Shown here: positions 1 to 9,324 of the stretch, piece by piece
Layout: each line of letters begins with the position of its first letter
Position numbering within the stretch: position 1 is the stretch's first letter
From: Lelliottia nimipressuralis
GTDB lineage: Bacteria; Pseudomonadota; Gammaproteobacteria; Enterobacterales; Enterobacteriaceae
Direction of reading: 5' to 3'
DNA length: 64,000 nucleotides
NCBI RefSeq assembly: GCF_004402045.1
Contig: NZ_SOMG01000002.1
Coordinates: 1-64,000, forward strand
Notes under the pieces: model-generated
The model's database searches: none
What the model saw: the letters and a program-made list of their open reading frames with translations, nothing else
What the model was told of the DNA's origin: nothing
Program-made: the position numbers and the translations under genes

Positions 1-191
1 GGATTTTTTCTCTTCAACCGACCCGGTTGTTTGTGAAGTGATTCACATCCGCCGTGTCGATGGAGGCGCATTATAGGGAGTTCTCAGCAGGCCGCAACCG
101 CTAAATGACAGAAAAATGACTGACTGCTGCATTCCACAGCAAAAACCCGCCTTATACCCTTTTATGCACAAAGTTATCCACAATCATGAAC

Positions 192-208
192 GGATCGCGA
201 CGCGATCC
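192..208. promoter_or_regulatory. perfect inverted repeat upstream of the NicO transporter gene
   Basis: Two 8-base arms, GGATCGCG and CGCGATCC, flank a single base. The repeat ends about 24 bases before a TATACT hexamer at 233-238 that could be the -10 element of the following gene, so an operator role is possible. It does not resemble the RcnR site I know from E. coli rcnA. The regulator is unknown, and the element may be a chance palindrome. Confidence 0.35.
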
Positions 209-274
209 CACGAATTGAGCGGGAAGATCAACTATACTAGCGGCAAATACTCTCCTCTGTGCAGGCCCACCCTC

Positions 275-1228
275 ATGACTACACAACGCCTCGCCCACGA
301 CTGGCGTCTCCCTGCAGCAGGGGCGATGCTGCTGGCAATCCTCTTTGCCGGTTTTACCCTGCATACGCACTGGAATGTGTTTATCCAGTGGTGTCTTGCC
401 ACACAAATTACGCTGCACCGTTACCTGGTGATGTATCTGCTGCAGCTTAATAACCACCAGTACAGCGGTGGATTATGGCTGTTAACGGGCGCTTTCCTTT
501 ATGGCGTTCTTCACGCCATCGGCCCCGGGCACGGAAAGTTCATCGTGACGACCTACCTGACCACTAATAAGGAAAGCGAGCTGGCTGCCCGGGTCGTCCC
601 TTTCCTGGGTAGCCTGATGCAGGGCGTCAGCGCCATTCTGTTTGTCTTTATTCTGGCGGTGGGATTTAACCTCGCCTCAGGGGATATCAGTACCAGCCGC
701 TGGTATGTGGAGAAGATAAGCGCTGTGCTTATTGGCGCATTCGGCGCTTTTGTCATTTATCAGACGCTGAAGAGCCTGCGCCCGCGCAGGATGACTATCT
801 CCGCCATCAAGCCCCTTCATCAACATGAAGAAAATTGTGGCTGCGGCCACCACGGCGTGGGTGCAGACCTGACGCAGAGTGACTGGAAAACGCGTCTGGG
901 CGTCATTCTGGCGATCGGCGCACGCCCTTGCAGCGGGGCGATCATGATCCTGATGTTTTCGAATGCGCTGGGCATTGTTACCTGGGGAGTGGCCGCGGTC
1001 ATGACCATGTCTCTGGGAACCGCTCTTTCTATTGTGGGGCTTTCACTGGCAGTACGTTACGCCCGTGAGCGCACGGTGACCTGGTTCGGAGAAAGCGCCT
1101 CATTAAAATGGCTGGTGCCGGCAGTCAAAATAGCCGGAGGGATAGTCCTGATCCTGTTCGCAACAGTTCTCTTCCTTACGGTGATCCCTGTCAGCGCGAA
1201 TGGCGACTACATCGCTGCCGGATGCTAA
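275..1228 (+). CDS. NicO/RcnA-family nickel/cobalt transporter
   Basis: This 317-residue inner-membrane protein belongs to the NicO (RcnA-like, COG2215) metal transporter family. From the chosen start it has one N-terminal hydrophobic segment, then the family motif AIGPGHGKFIV, several membrane segments, a short His/Cys-rich loop (HQHEENCGCGHHG) typical of metal binding, and the second motif ARPCSGAIMIL. The frame is open from 116, but the start at 275 directly precedes the first hydrophobic segment; the upstream extension is unlike the family. It stands alone between the window edge and proP, which is convergent. Direction of transport (uptake or efflux) and metal (Ni, Co, possibly Zn) cannot be read from sequence. 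Confidence 0.8.
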   Translation: MTTQRLAHDWRLPAAGAMLLAILFAGFTLHTHWNVFIQWCLATQITLHRYLVMYLLQLNNHQYSGGLWLLTGAFLYGVLHAIGPGHGKFIVTTYLTTNKESELAARVVPFLGSLMQGVSAILFVFILAVGFNLASGDISTSRWYVEKISAVLIGAFGAFVIYQTLKSLRPRRMTISAIKPLHQHEENCGCGHHGVGADLTQSDWKTRLGVILAIGARPCSGAIMILMFSNALGIVTWGVAAVMTMSLGTALSIVGLSLAVRYARERTVTWFGESASLKWLVPAVKIAGGIVLILFATVLFLTVIPVSANGDYIAAGC

Positions 1229-1234
1229 TAAAAG

Positions 1235-1259
1235 AAAACCCGCCAGCGGCGGGTTTTTT
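1235..1259. terminator. bidirectional terminator between NicO gene and proP
   Basis: The stem ACCCGCC / GGCGGGT with a 3-base loop has an A tract before it and a T tract after it. It sits between the convergent stop codons and can end transcription from both sides. Confidence 0.85.
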
Positions 1260-1260
1260 A

Positions 1261-2763
1261 TTACTCGTTGATGCGTGGATGCTGGTCCACCAGTCGGGAG
1301 CGTTTTTTCTGCAGCTCTTCAATCTCTGCGTCAATATCCTCAATCTTCTGCTCTACGTTATCGTAGTGCTCACGCAGGATCTCTTTCGCTTCCTGGATGT
1401 CAGACGCCGCAGGCGTTGCGCCTTTCAGAGGACGATTCGCCGTCTCCTTCATAGTAATCCCCGTAATCAAACCAATCACCGCGATCACCATCAGGTAATA
1501 AGCCGGCATCATCAGGTTCTGCGTGCTCTCCACCAGCGAAGCGGCAAGCGTCGGGGTCAGACCGGCAATCAGCACCGAGATGTTAAAGGCCGCGGCCAGC
1601 GCGCTGTAGCGAATATGCGTCGGGAACATCGCGGGCAACGTTGAGGCCATCACCCCGATAAAGCAGTTAAGGATCACCGCCAGCATCAGCAGACCGGCAA
1701 AAATCAGCCCCAGCACATCACTGTTAATCAGTATGAATGCCGGAATTGCCAGAGCAAACAGCGCAACGCTTCCCAGGATAATGAACGGTCGACGACCAAA
1801 ACGGTCACTCAACAGGCCCATAATCGGCTGCACAAACAGCATGCCGACCATGATGGCGATAATGATCAGCACACCGTGATCTTCCGAGTAATGCAGGTTA
1901 TGCGACAGGTAGCTCGGCATGTAGGTCAACAGCATGTAATAGGTCACGTTGGTGGAAATCACCAGACCAATACAGGTCAGCAGGCTGCGCCAGTGTTTGG
2001 TCGCAATCTCTTTGAACGACACTTTCGGGCCATCCTGCAGCCCTTCACGATCGCCCTGCTCCAGTTTCTCAACGTGCTGCTGGAACGCAGGCGTCTCTTC
2101 CAGAGCATGACGCAGGTACAGGCCGATGATCCCCAGCGGCAGCGCGAGGAAGAACGGAATACGCCAGCCCCATTCCAGGAAGTTATCTTCACCGACCACG
2201 GTCGAAATCAGCACCACCACGCCCGCGCCCATGACAAACCCGGCAATCGAGCCGAAGTCCAGCCAGCTTCCCATAAAGCCGCGCTTACGGTCCGGGGAAT
2301 ACTCTGCAACGAAAATCGACGCACCGGTATATTCCCCCCCCACCGAGAAGCCCTGCGCCATCTTACAAATCAGCAGCAGAATCGGTGCCCAAATGCCGAT
2401 GGTGGCGTAGGACGGGATAAGGCCGATACAGAATGTACTGATCGACATAATGACGATGGTGATGGCAAGGATCTTCTGGCGACCATATTTATCGCCGAGC
2501 ATACCGAAAAACAGACCGCCCAGCGGACGAATCAGGAAGGGAACAGAGAACGTACCCAGTGCGGCAATCATCTGCAGGCTGGGATCGGCCCCGGGGAAAA
2601 ACACTTTACCTAACGCATAGGCCACAAAGCCGTAGACACCAAAATCGAACCATTCCATCGCATTACCGAGCGAGGCTGCGGTAATGGCTTTACGCAGTTT
2701 TGCGTCATCAATAATGGTGACGTCGCGAAGCGTAATGGGTTTAATCTTTTTCCTTCTTAGCAT
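1261..2763 (-). CDS. proP: proline/glycine betaine-H+ symporter ProP
   Basis: ProP is a major facilitator (metabolite:H+ symporter) protein that imports proline, glycine betaine and other osmolytes under hyperosmotic stress. The 500-residue product matches E. coli ProP in length and nearly throughout. It begins MLRRKKIKPITLRDVT, has 12 membrane segments including the loop GDKYGRQK, and ends in a charged heptad-repeat tail (about residues 450-495) that forms the osmosensing antiparallel coiled coil in E. coli. The frame runs upstream to 2856, but the start at 2763 matches the family and leaves room for the P2 promoter. Confidence 0.97.
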   Translation of the reverse strand: MLRRKKIKPITLRDVTIIDDAKLRKAITAASLGNAMEWFDFGVYGFVAYALGKVFFPGADPSLQMIAALGTFSVPFLIRPLGGLFFGMLGDKYGRQKILAITIVIMSISTFCIGLIPSYATIGIWAPILLLICKMAQGFSVGGEYTGASIFVAEYSPDRKRGFMGSWLDFGSIAGFVMGAGVVVLISTVVGEDNFLEWGWRIPFFLALPLGIIGLYLRHALEETPAFQQHVEKLEQGDREGLQDGPKVSFKEIATKHWRSLLTCIGLVISTNVTYYMLLTYMPSYLSHNLHYSEDHGVLIIIAIMVGMLFVQPIMGLLSDRFGRRPFIILGSVALFALAIPAFILINSDVLGLIFAGLLMLAVILNCFIGVMASTLPAMFPTHIRYSALAAAFNISVLIAGLTPTLAASLVESTQNLMMPAYYLMVIAVIGLITGITMKETANRPLKGATPAASDIQEAKEILREHYDNVEQKIEDIDAEIEELQKKRSRLVDQHPRINE

Positions 2764-2854
2764 AGCTATCCTCGTTGACTCGGCCCTGTCTGTTTCACAG
2801 TCCAGTTTGCGTTCTGTGAACCATGGGATCCGCTCCATGCGAATCGCCTTATTC

Positions 2855-2862
2855 AAGCGTAG
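2855..2862 (-). promoter_or_regulatory. proP P2-like -10 element
   Basis: On the minus strand this reads CTACGCTT preceded by TG, an extended -10 of the sigma-S type. It lies about 90 bases before the proP start, close to the position of E. coli proP P2, which is activated by Fis and sigma-S. The assignment is by position and similarity only. Confidence 0.55.
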
Positions 2863-2960
2863 CAGGTTTACTTACATTGACGTTTTACGTCGATACAACC
2901 GAACCTGTTGACGCCTGTCTGGGCAGTTAATGACCTTTTTACCCTACCAGCGTTTATATT

Positions 2961-2976
2961 TGTGATCAACTTCACA
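2961..2976. promoter_or_regulatory. CRP site upstream of proP (P1 region)
   Basis: TGTGATCAACTTCACA is a perfect TGTGA-N6-TCACA site about 200 bases before proP. In E. coli a CRP site overlaps proP P1 at the equivalent place and represses it until osmotic upshift. Confidence 0.8.
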
Positions 2977-3411
2977 CATATTTCTGTGTCTGGTCAACTC
3001 AGTCCAGTTTTCGTCAAGGAGTGCCAATAAGTACTTCCTTGCCCCACCTAAAGAACATCCTCACACCCGTCATTATTTCTTTCGTAACAGAAAAACAAAC
3101 CACGTTAATTCACATCAGATTTACATAAATTTTCAGCATCAGGAACCGGCGCAAAGTTTTACATTGAATATGTGACAAAGATAACTAAAACGATGTTTTA
3201 TTTTCATTGAATCGCTATTCCAATGATCGCATGATAAATCCGAATAGCGCGTTTTAAGTGCTTTCGAATGAGGTTAATCGAGAGCACATATTTAATTGCG
3301 TTGCAGGATTATCGGAAAAAGACCGCAAGCAGCAAGAGCAATTAATTGAATTTATTGACTAATTTTTAACACCTATCACCCGTCCTGCGGGATCCGATGT
3401 GAGGTTTGTCT
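2977..3411. other. AT-rich intergenic region between proP and the KdgT-type gene
   Basis: No gene or strong repeat is visible. The stretch is much richer in A and T than its neighbours and must hold the promoter of the KdgT-type gene. A TGTGA half-site lies near 3171. I see no convincing KdgR operator. Confidence 0.5.
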
Positions 3412-4404
3412 ATGAAGATTAAAGCCACGATAGAACGCATACCCGGCGGTATGATGCTGGTTCCGCTGGTGCTAGGCGCCATACTGAATACCCTTGCTCC
3501 CGATACCGGGGCTTATTTTGGTGGTTTCACAAAAGGAATGATAACGGGCACGGTTCCCATTCTGGCCGTCTGGTTTTTTTGTATCGGAGCATCCATTAAT
3601 TTGCGGGCGACGGGTACCGTATTACGGAAATCCGGCACGCTGGTGATAACAAAAATAGCGGTTGCCTGGGCTGTGGCGATGATATGCGCGATGTTCATAC
3701 CGGAGAATGGAATTCAGAGCGGGTTCTTCGCGGGTTTATCGGTCCTGGCAATTGTCTCGGCGATGGATATGACCAACGGCGGATTATACGCCAGCCTGAT
3801 GAACCAGTACGGGACGAAGGAAGAGTCCGGTGCATTTGTCCTGATGTCTCTGGAGTCCGGCCCGCTAATGACGATGCTGATCCTGGGATCTGCGGGCCTG
3901 GCATCTTTTGAACCCCACCACTTTGTCGGCGCGATCCTGCCCTTCCTGGTCGGTTTCACCCTAGGCAATCTGGATCGCGATCTGCGTGATTTCTTCAGCA
4001 AAGCCACGCCGGTGCTGATCCCGTTCTTCGGTTTCGCACTGGGGAACACCATCAACCTGAAGGTCATTCTTGATACTGGTCTGCTGGGTATTGTGCTGGG
4101 TGTCGCCGTGATCGTCATCACCGGTATTCCGCTGATTATTGCCGACCGCGTAATAGGAGGAGGAAACGGCACAGCGGGCGTCGCCGCCTCTTCAGCCGCG
4201 GGTGCTGCCGTCGCAAACCCGGTGATTATTGCCCAAATTAACCCGGCCTTCGAACCGGTGGCCGCTTCAGCGACGGCACTGGTTGCCGCCAGCGTAATTG
4301 TCACCGCGATTCTGGTCCCCATCATCACCGCGCTGTACGCGAAACGCTACGGAAATGCACCCGAGCAGGATTTAAAACAGAAAGCGGTAGAACTTCATCA
4401 TTAA
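3412..4404 (+). CDS. kdgT: 2-keto-3-deoxygluconate permease (KdgT family)
   Basis: This 330-residue membrane protein matches the KdgT family of H+ symporters for 2-keto-3-deoxygluconate, an intermediate of pectin and uronate breakdown. It shares long blocks with E. coli KdgT, for example [10 protein letters not shown] at the N-terminus, [11 protein letters not shown] and LESGPLMTM in the centre, and GNTI and GIPLIIAD in the second half. The ATG at 3412 is preferred over the in-frame TTG six bases earlier. It lies alone between proP and yjcZ, a place with no kdgT in K-12, so it may be a second copy or a relocated gene. The exact substrate is inferred. Confidence 0.85.
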   Translation: MKIKATIERIPGGMMLVPLVLGAILNTLAPDTGAYFGGFTKGMITGTVPILAVWFFCIGASINLRATGTVLRKSGTLVITKIAVAWAVAMICAMFIPENGIQSGFFAGLSVLAIVSAMDMTNGGLYASLMNQYGTKEESGAFVLMSLESGPLMTMLILGSAGLASFEPHHFVGAILPFLVGFTLGNLDRDLRDFFSKATPVLIPFFGFALGNTINLKVILDTGLLGIVLGVAVIVITGIPLIIADRVIGGGNGTAGVAASSAAGAAVANPVIIAQINPAFEPVAASATALVAASVIVTAILVPIITALYAKRYGNAPEQDLKQKAVELHH

Positions 4405-4422
4405 CGCACCGCACCAAACCAT

Positions 4423-4459
4423 CCCCTCTTCCCTACGGGGAGAGGGTTAGGGTGAGGGG
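4423..4459. repeat. CTCTCCC-type intergenic palindrome
   Basis: CCCCTCTTCCCTACGGGGAG followed by AGGGTTAGGGTGAGGGG. It is one of six copies in this window (also near 20116, 23616, 27264, 38052 and 57180), all intergenic and all able to fold into a short hairpin. It sits downstream of the KdgT-type gene, where it may also terminate transcription. Confidence 0.75.
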
Positions 4460-4469
4460 GATAAGGGAT

Positions 4470-5345
4470 TCACCCAAAAATCTCTTCCACCATCCCGTCC
4501 ACCAGCCGTTTTGCCGAACAGAGCCTCGGCATCCCCAGCGCGACGGTCTGCCAGTTTTGCGTCACTGACCAGCTCACCGGATGTTTATCCGCCTGACACC
4601 AGTCCCCCAGCCAACCCAGCATGTCCTTATGATCGATCAACCCAGGAGATGCCGGCGTTGTCAGCCACTGGTGATAGAAATGGCGGGTAGCGGGTGATGC
4701 ATTGATGCCCTGCGCCAGATAGTTTGCCGCCATGCTGCGCAGGTTATCCTTGAGCATGGCCGCCACATCTTCATTCGCGAGGCGACATGCATCGCCAAAT
4801 GGGCCCCAGCGCAGTTCTTCCAGGACGATAAAACAGCGTCCGGCCAGCGACCAGCCATCATAGTGTCCGGCCCGCCAGCGGGTAAAAATCTGCTCGCTGT
4901 GCTCACCCGCCTGCACCGTTAACCCGCGCTGGGTCAGCGCCTTTTCTTTATAAGCTGCACGTTGGGTAAAATGAGAAGCGAGTTCAGCGTACTGCTGCAT
5001 CAGACCCGGTGACTGCTGCGCGCGCGGGTGAGTCTGCTGGCGCAGCGCAATCAGCTTCTCTGACATCAGCGTCAGCGCGAGATGACCCGGGTCGAGCATG
5101 CCGGCCAGTTTTTCCGCCAACCCCAGGCGCAGCGCCGTATTTTCATTGAGCATCCCCGCCATCGCCCAGGGGCGCAGTCGGGTATGGGTCATGATTTCCT
5201 GAGTCAGACGCTCACGAAACTGCAGCTGTTGTGGTCCCAGGTGGGGATGACGCGCCGCGTCTACCCCCTGCACCAGATCGACCATAAATTTTGGATTAAT
5301 ACACTCCAGCGTTCGCCCGGGGCCGTCCAGTAGTTGTGTTGTCAT
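4470..5345 (-). CDS. yjcZ: YjcZ-family protein, partner gene of crfC
   Basis: A soluble protein of 291 residues, matching the K-12 gene yjcZ (292 residues) in length, position and order. No enzyme motif or membrane segment is evident. Its start codon overlaps the crfC stop by four bases (ATGA), so the two are translated as a coupled pair, which suggests a shared role in replication or chromosome segregation. The biochemical function is unknown to me. Confidence 0.9.
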   Translation of the reverse strand: MTTQLLDGPGRTLECINPKFMVDLVQGVDAARHPHLGPQQLQFRERLTQEIMTHTRLRPWAMAGMLNENTALRLGLAEKLAGMLDPGHLALTLMSEKLIALRQQTHPRAQQSPGLMQQYAELASHFTQRAAYKEKALTQRGLTVQAGEHSEQIFTRWRAGHYDGWSLAGRCFIVLEELRWGPFGDACRLANEDVAAMLKDNLRSMAANYLAQGINASPATRHFYHQWLTTPASPGLIDHKDMLGWLGDWCQADKHPVSWSVTQNWQTVALGMPRLCSAKRLVDGMVEEIFG

Positions 5346-7696
5346 GGTTGCTCTGCCGCGAATAGAGTTTGAATATCATCGCGTAACAGTCGGGTATCTT
5401 CCTGTATCCACGTCGCAGTAGCGATACTTTGCTTCAACAACTGGCAGAGCGCTCGGGTTGAATGCTCATTCTGTTGACGCACTGCGAGGCTATCACGCAA
5501 GCTTTCCTGTAACCCGGCCAGGCACAACGAAAATTCTGCAAAGAACGTTGCCATCCCTGCCGTTACAGAGACATCGACCTGTGCGGACAAAGCTTTACGT
5601 ATTTGTTCACAAAACTGCTCAATATGTTGCTTAAATTTGTCATGTAGCTGCGCAATGTCGATAACATAGCGCGTGCGCGTTTCCACATAATCATCCCAGC
5701 CCCAGCCCGGATTATTGAGCCAGCGAGAGACCGTTTCACGCATGCTGCCCCCGCCAGAGGGCTGGCCAGCCTGGCTGTCATCCTGCGCAATCGCATCGTT
5801 AAACAACGCACGCGTATTGAAGTTAAGCTGGCTCGCCTGAAATGCCGGAAAACTGATCCGCGCCCGAAAACCCGCATGGCTCAGATGCTCTTTAATACGC
5901 GTTTCAATGGGACGCATGGCTTCGTTCAGGGAACGCGCCAACGTAGACTCCAGCTGATCGAAGCGTAGCGCCAGTTCGCGGGCGATCTTCGTCTGCGCAT
6001 CCAGCATGATAAGCTCGCAGGAGGAGCGGATTTTACTCAGCGCGATCTGCGCCTGCCCTTCATCGTCCAGAACCAGCTGCTTCGGCGCTTGCGGCTCGTC
6101 ATCGTGACGATTGAGCCGATCGATGCCTGCCAAATCAAGAATATGGTGCGCACTGAACACATCGCCAATCGCCTGGTGAAGCGCCGTTTTTTGAGACACC
6201 ATAAAGTCCGCGGTGGCGTTCAACGCCTCCTCAACCTCGTGTTTCACCTCATCGCTCACCACGCTCTGGCGAGTCTGCAGAAGCGCCATGTCCTCTTCCA
6301 GACGTGCGATGTTCAGTTCCAGCGCCTCAAAGGCCACCGTCAGCCCCTGATAGCGGAAGTCGAGATACTCACGGGCACTTTGTGCATAGTTGAGCAGCTT
6401 ATGCGAAGCCGAACGCAGAGCGAATAGCGAGGCATTGGCATAGGCGGCATAAATCAGCTTGCGAATCGGTTGTTCAAAGAGCGAATCTTCCCAGAGCAAA
6501 TCAGCAGAATGGCGAACATGGTCGATATCGTCCAGGTCCGCCGTACGCCAGCGACGCCCAAGCGCAGCCTCGGCAAAATCCTGCACCCAAGGTTGCTCCT
6601 GATGATCCGGTAGTTGCCCGTGCGTATTCATCTCGTAGCGAGCGCGGTTCGCCAGGTAGGCCCACATGGACGAAACGGGGTAGATCTGGCCGGGCGAAAT
6701 ATTGCCTTTCATTAAGGTGCCGGAGATCATCGCCCTGATCTGTTCTTCGTCGTCGCTATTGCGATCTTTCTGATCGAATTTATTAACCAGCGCATACAGC
6801 GGCACGGATTTTCCCGCCGCGGAAATAGCCTGACGGACCTCTTCATCCGAAATGGATTTAAGCTGGGTATAATCCATCACTGCCAGTACCGCCGACGCGC
6901 GGGATAGCTGCTCGCTGAGCATTTTTTGCAGATGCGGTTGCCCGGCCTCATTGGGCCCGGGAGTGTCGAGCAGCGTCAGCTGCCCGAGATGAGCATCCAG
7001 GCCCGCAAGATGCACGAACTCCACTTCAATCACCGGAATGTGTTCGATCGCCGCATATTCAGAGAACGGAAACTCAACGCCGAGCGCCTGGGAGAGCCTC
7101 ACCAGGTCATTGAGGCTTTTCAGACAATGAAATATCGGCTGCGCCCCCAGGTGATGCTTCTCAAATGCCTCACCTTTTTCAATGCGCTCCAGCAGCGTAT
7201 TCATGTCTTTATCAATTTCCAGACGCTGAGCCAGCTTTCCGCGATCGTAATCGCACAGTTTTGTCTGTAGCAGTTGGATCAATTCATCAATGGGCGAGGC
7301 ATGTGAGAAATGGAGCACCGGCTCCTTCTGACCCGGCGTATGGCGAATCAGCGTCGGTAGTGCCGTCATCGGACGATTGCGGTTCGGCAACACTTCGGTC
7401 CCCACAATCGCATTAATGGTGGTTGATTTCCCCGCTTTCATTGTGCCAACAATAGCCAGGACCATTTCCAGTCGGGTTATTTTTCGTAATTCATTATTCA
7501 GCATCGCCTGCTGCGCTTCGACACCGCGAGCACTAAAATGCAAAGGTAAAACGTTGTTCTTTTCACCCGTTATGGCAACCGCGGTGCTCTCCAGCATTGC
7601 AGTCGGCATTGATTTCAACGTATCAAGATTTTGCAGAGCGAGCTGTAACAAACGCTCAGCTTCCTGGCTTAATTCAAAAATGGTCTGTGTGTGCAT
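5342..7696 (-). CDS. crfC: clamp-binding dynamin-like GTPase CrfC
   Basis: CrfC (YjdA) is a large cytoplasmic dynamin-like GTPase. In E. coli it binds the DNA polymerase sliding clamp and helps keep sister replication forks together. This 784-residue copy is longer than the K-12 protein (742). The GTPase domain carries P-loop GTMKAGKST (residues 84-92), the G3 motif DTPGPNEAG near 243 and the G4 motif NKFD near 308. The rest is helical, with coiled-coil-like stretches. The clamp-binding QLxLxF motif expected at the N-terminus is not sharply conserved here (residues 10-25 read SQEAERLLQLALQNL). It heads the crfC-yjcZ operon. Confidence 0.93.
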   Translation of the reverse strand: MHTQTIFELSQEAERLLQLALQNLDTLKSMPTAMLESTAVAITGEKNNVLPLHFSARGVEAQQAMLNNELRKITRLEMVLAIVGTMKAGKSTTINAIVGTEVLPNRNRPMTALPTLIRHTPGQKEPVLHFSHASPIDELIQLLQTKLCDYDRGKLAQRLEIDKDMNTLLERIEKGEAFEKHHLGAQPIFHCLKSLNDLVRLSQALGVEFPFSEYAAIEHIPVIEVEFVHLAGLDAHLGQLTLLDTPGPNEAGQPHLQKMLSEQLSRASAVLAVMDYTQLKSISDEEVRQAISAAGKSVPLYALVNKFDQKDRNSDDEEQIRAMISGTLMKGNISPGQIYPVSSMWAYLANRARYEMNTHGQLPDHQEQPWVQDFAEAALGRRWRTADLDDIDHVRHSADLLWEDSLFEQPIRKLIYAAYANASLFALRSASHKLLNYAQSAREYLDFRYQGLTVAFEALELNIARLEEDMALLQTRQSVVSDEVKHEVEEALNATADFMVSQKTALHQAIGDVFSAHHILDLAGIDRLNRHDDEPQAPKQLVLDDEGQAQIALSKIRSSCELIMLDAQTKIARELALRFDQLESTLARSLNEAMRPIETRIKEHLSHAGFRARISFPAFQASQLNFNTRALFNDAIAQDDSQAGQPSGGGSMRETVSRWLNNPGWGWDDYVETRTRYVIDIAQLHDKFKQHIEQFCEQIRKALSAQVDVSVTAGMATFFAEFSLCLAGLQESLRDSLAVRQQNEHSTRALCQLLKQSIATATWIQEDTRLLRDDIQTLFAAEQP

Positions 7697-8187
7697 GATA
7701 AAAGACTTTCCTTAACGCAAATTTATTACTTTTATTAAGCCACTGGTATTAATTATGTTGTTCAGGCTTATATGATCACGTGTGGAAAACATGTTCGCCG
7801 AAATATAACTGATTGAAGATAATCAGAAATAATTCACTATCCTTGCAAGGCGTGTATAGCTCTTCTTCTGGCCAGATAGCCAAAAGAAAAAAGCGTAGCC
7901 CATTTTTAAGAAACTTCAGGATATATCATCATTATTTACCCACCTAAAAAGAGAGGTAATGCGGCACTACCATAAGATATGTATGGCAGCGAAGTCCGGA
8001 GATAAATAACAATGTGTCGCTTCACCTTATCCGAAATGGAGGTGCGTAGCAATTTGCTGCAATAAAATATTCGATATATTTCGCGTCATTTCTTCCCACC
8101 GTGTTAATGACGTAAGCATCGCTTAACTGACTGACAGGAAGTGTCACTCCCAATACGCTTTTTGCAATTTTTTAACTCACAATATCA
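7697..8187. other. AT-rich intergenic region between crfC and yjdM
   Basis: No recognised gene. The region holds the crfC promoter. Two very short plus-strand reading frames lie in tandem, at 7959-8009 (16 codons) and 8012-8065 (17 codons); the second has a GGAG about ten bases before its ATG. They could be small proteins or chance frames and are not called as genes. Confidence 0.4.
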
Positions 8188-8216
8188 CCGACAACCATGT
8201 GGATTTGCGCTATACT
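8188..8216 (+). promoter_or_regulatory. candidate yjdM promoter
   Basis: CCGACA (-35) and TATACT (-10) are separated by 17 bases and lie about 75 bases before the yjdM start. The -10 element is strong and the -35 partial. Confidence 0.5.
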
Positions 8217-8291
8217 TGCCGCCTTTTTCGGCACACTGCCGTCATTTAGCTGGCACTTTCCAGCGCGTTTACACTTTTTGAGGATACCGAT

Positions 8292-8627
8292 ATGCCACTC
8301 CCACACTGCCCCAAATGCAATTCTGAATACACCTATGAAGATAATGGCATGTTCATCTGCCCGGAATGCGCTCACGAATGGAATGATGCCGAACCAGCAC
8401 ACGATGCTGATGCACTTGTCGTAAAAGATGCGAACGGCAATCTGCTGGCTGACGGTGACAGCATTACCGTAATTAAAGATCTGAAAGTGAAAGGCAGTTC
8501 TTCCATGCTGAAGATTGGCACCAAAGTGAAGAATATCCGTCTGGTTGAAGGCGATCATAATATCGACTGCAAAATTGACGGCTTTGGCCCGATGAAACTG
8601 AAATCTGAGTTTGTGAAAAAGAACTGA
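8292..8627 (+). CDS. yjdM: zinc-ribbon protein YjdM (PhnA)
   Basis: A small cytoplasmic protein of 111 residues. It has an N-terminal zinc ribbon with two cysteine pairs (CPKC at residues 5-8, CPEC at 25-28), followed by a small beta-barrel domain with the conserved run [15 protein letters not shown]. It matches E. coli YjdM, once called PhnA. It is not needed for phosphonate use in E. coli despite the old name, and the function is not established. Confidence 0.95.
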   Translation: MPLPHCPKCNSEYTYEDNGMFICPECAHEWNDAEPAHDADALVVKDANGNLLADGDSITVIKDLKVKGSSSMLKIGTKVKNIRLVEGDHNIDCKIDGFGPMKLKSEFVKKN

Positions 8628-8633
8628 TTGACC

Positions 8634-8661
8634 TGCCCGGTGGCGCTTCGCTTACTGGGCT
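8634..8661. repeat. REP-like element between yjdM and yjdN
   Basis: GCCCGGTGGCGCTTCGCTTA followed by CTGGGCTT: a single, slightly degenerate copy of the REP family that recurs through the window. Confidence 0.75.
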
Positions 8662-8707
8662 TTCGGGAACTACACTTAATGGGCTTTTCTTACGTGAGGT
8701 AAAGATT

Positions 8708-9151
8708 ATGCCGTTAAGTCCCTACATCTCTTTCGCCGGTAACTGTGCAGAAGCCACTTCTTTCTACCAGCAAGCCGTCGGCGCAGAGCTTCTCTATAAA
8801 ATCACCTTCGGCGAAATGCCAAAAAGCGATAACAGCGAGGAAGGCTGTCCGTCCGGTATGCAATTTCCGGATTCGGCTATCGCTCACTCCAATGTCCGCA
8901 TTGCGGGCAGCGATATCATGATGAGCGACGGACTGCCGCCGGGCAGCAAAGCGCAGTATGCCGGCTTCACGCTGGTGCTCGACACCCAGGACGTGGCAGA
9001 AGGCAAACGCTGGTTCGACAACCTTGCCGCAGGCGGCAATGTCGAAATGGCCTGGCAGGAGACCTTCTGGGCACACGGTTTCGGTAAAGTTACCGACAAA
9101 TACGGCGTGCCGTGGATGATTAACGTCGTTAAGCAACACCAAACGTCGTAG
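8708..9151 (+). CDS. yjdN: VOC/glyoxalase-fold protein YjdN (PhnB)
   Basis: A 147-residue protein of the vicinal oxygen chelate (PhnB-like) superfamily. It has paired beta-alpha-beta-beta-beta halves and the family N-terminal motif SFAGNCAEATSFYQ. It matches E. coli YjdN, whose reaction is unknown. The stop codon TAG at 9149-9151 lies inside the first REP element, so the repeat forms the very end of the gene. Confidence 0.93.
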   Translation: MPLSPYISFAGNCAEATSFYQQAVGAELLYKITFGEMPKSDNSEEGCPSGMQFPDSAIAHSNVRIAGSDIMMSDGLPPGSKAQYAGFTLVLDTQDVAEGKRWFDNLAAGGNVEMAWQETFWAHGFGKVTDKYGVPWMINVVKQHQTS

Positions 9152-9216
9152 GCCGGATAAGCGCAGCGCAGCCGGCAACAGCGCCCGGTGGCGCTGCGCT
9201 GACCGGGCCTACGGTG
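9147..9216. repeat. REP pair (BIME) between yjdN and phnC
   Basis: CGTAGGCCGGATAAGCGCAG at 9147-9166 begins one REP copy, and CGCCCGGTGGCGCTGCGCTG at 9182-9201 begins the inverted partner. Such pairs form stable hairpins that can terminate transcription or protect the upstream mRNA. Confidence 0.85.
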
Positions 9217-9217
9217 A

Positions 9218-9279
9218 CTGTCATCGCTTTCACTTCAACTCTTCAAACTCCCGCAACCTGCACTTAACCCAAATGTCAT
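9218..9279 (+). promoter_or_regulatory. possible PhoB-controlled phn promoter region
   Basis: Two Pho-box-like half-sites occur before phnC: CTGTCAT at 9218-9224 and ATGTCAT at 9273-9279. E. coli phnC is under PhoB control, so a Pho box is expected here. Neither half-site has a good partner at the canonical 11-base spacing, so the exact site is uncertain. Confidence 0.35.
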
Positions 9280-9324
9280 ATTGATGCGCCAGCATGGGGC
9301 CACATTTATCGTGAGGCCCAGCAC

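Noticed and set aside
3120..3400. KdgR operator before the KdgT-type gene
   Set aside because: No sequence close enough to the KdgR consensus was found; only AT-rich DNA and a CRP half-site.
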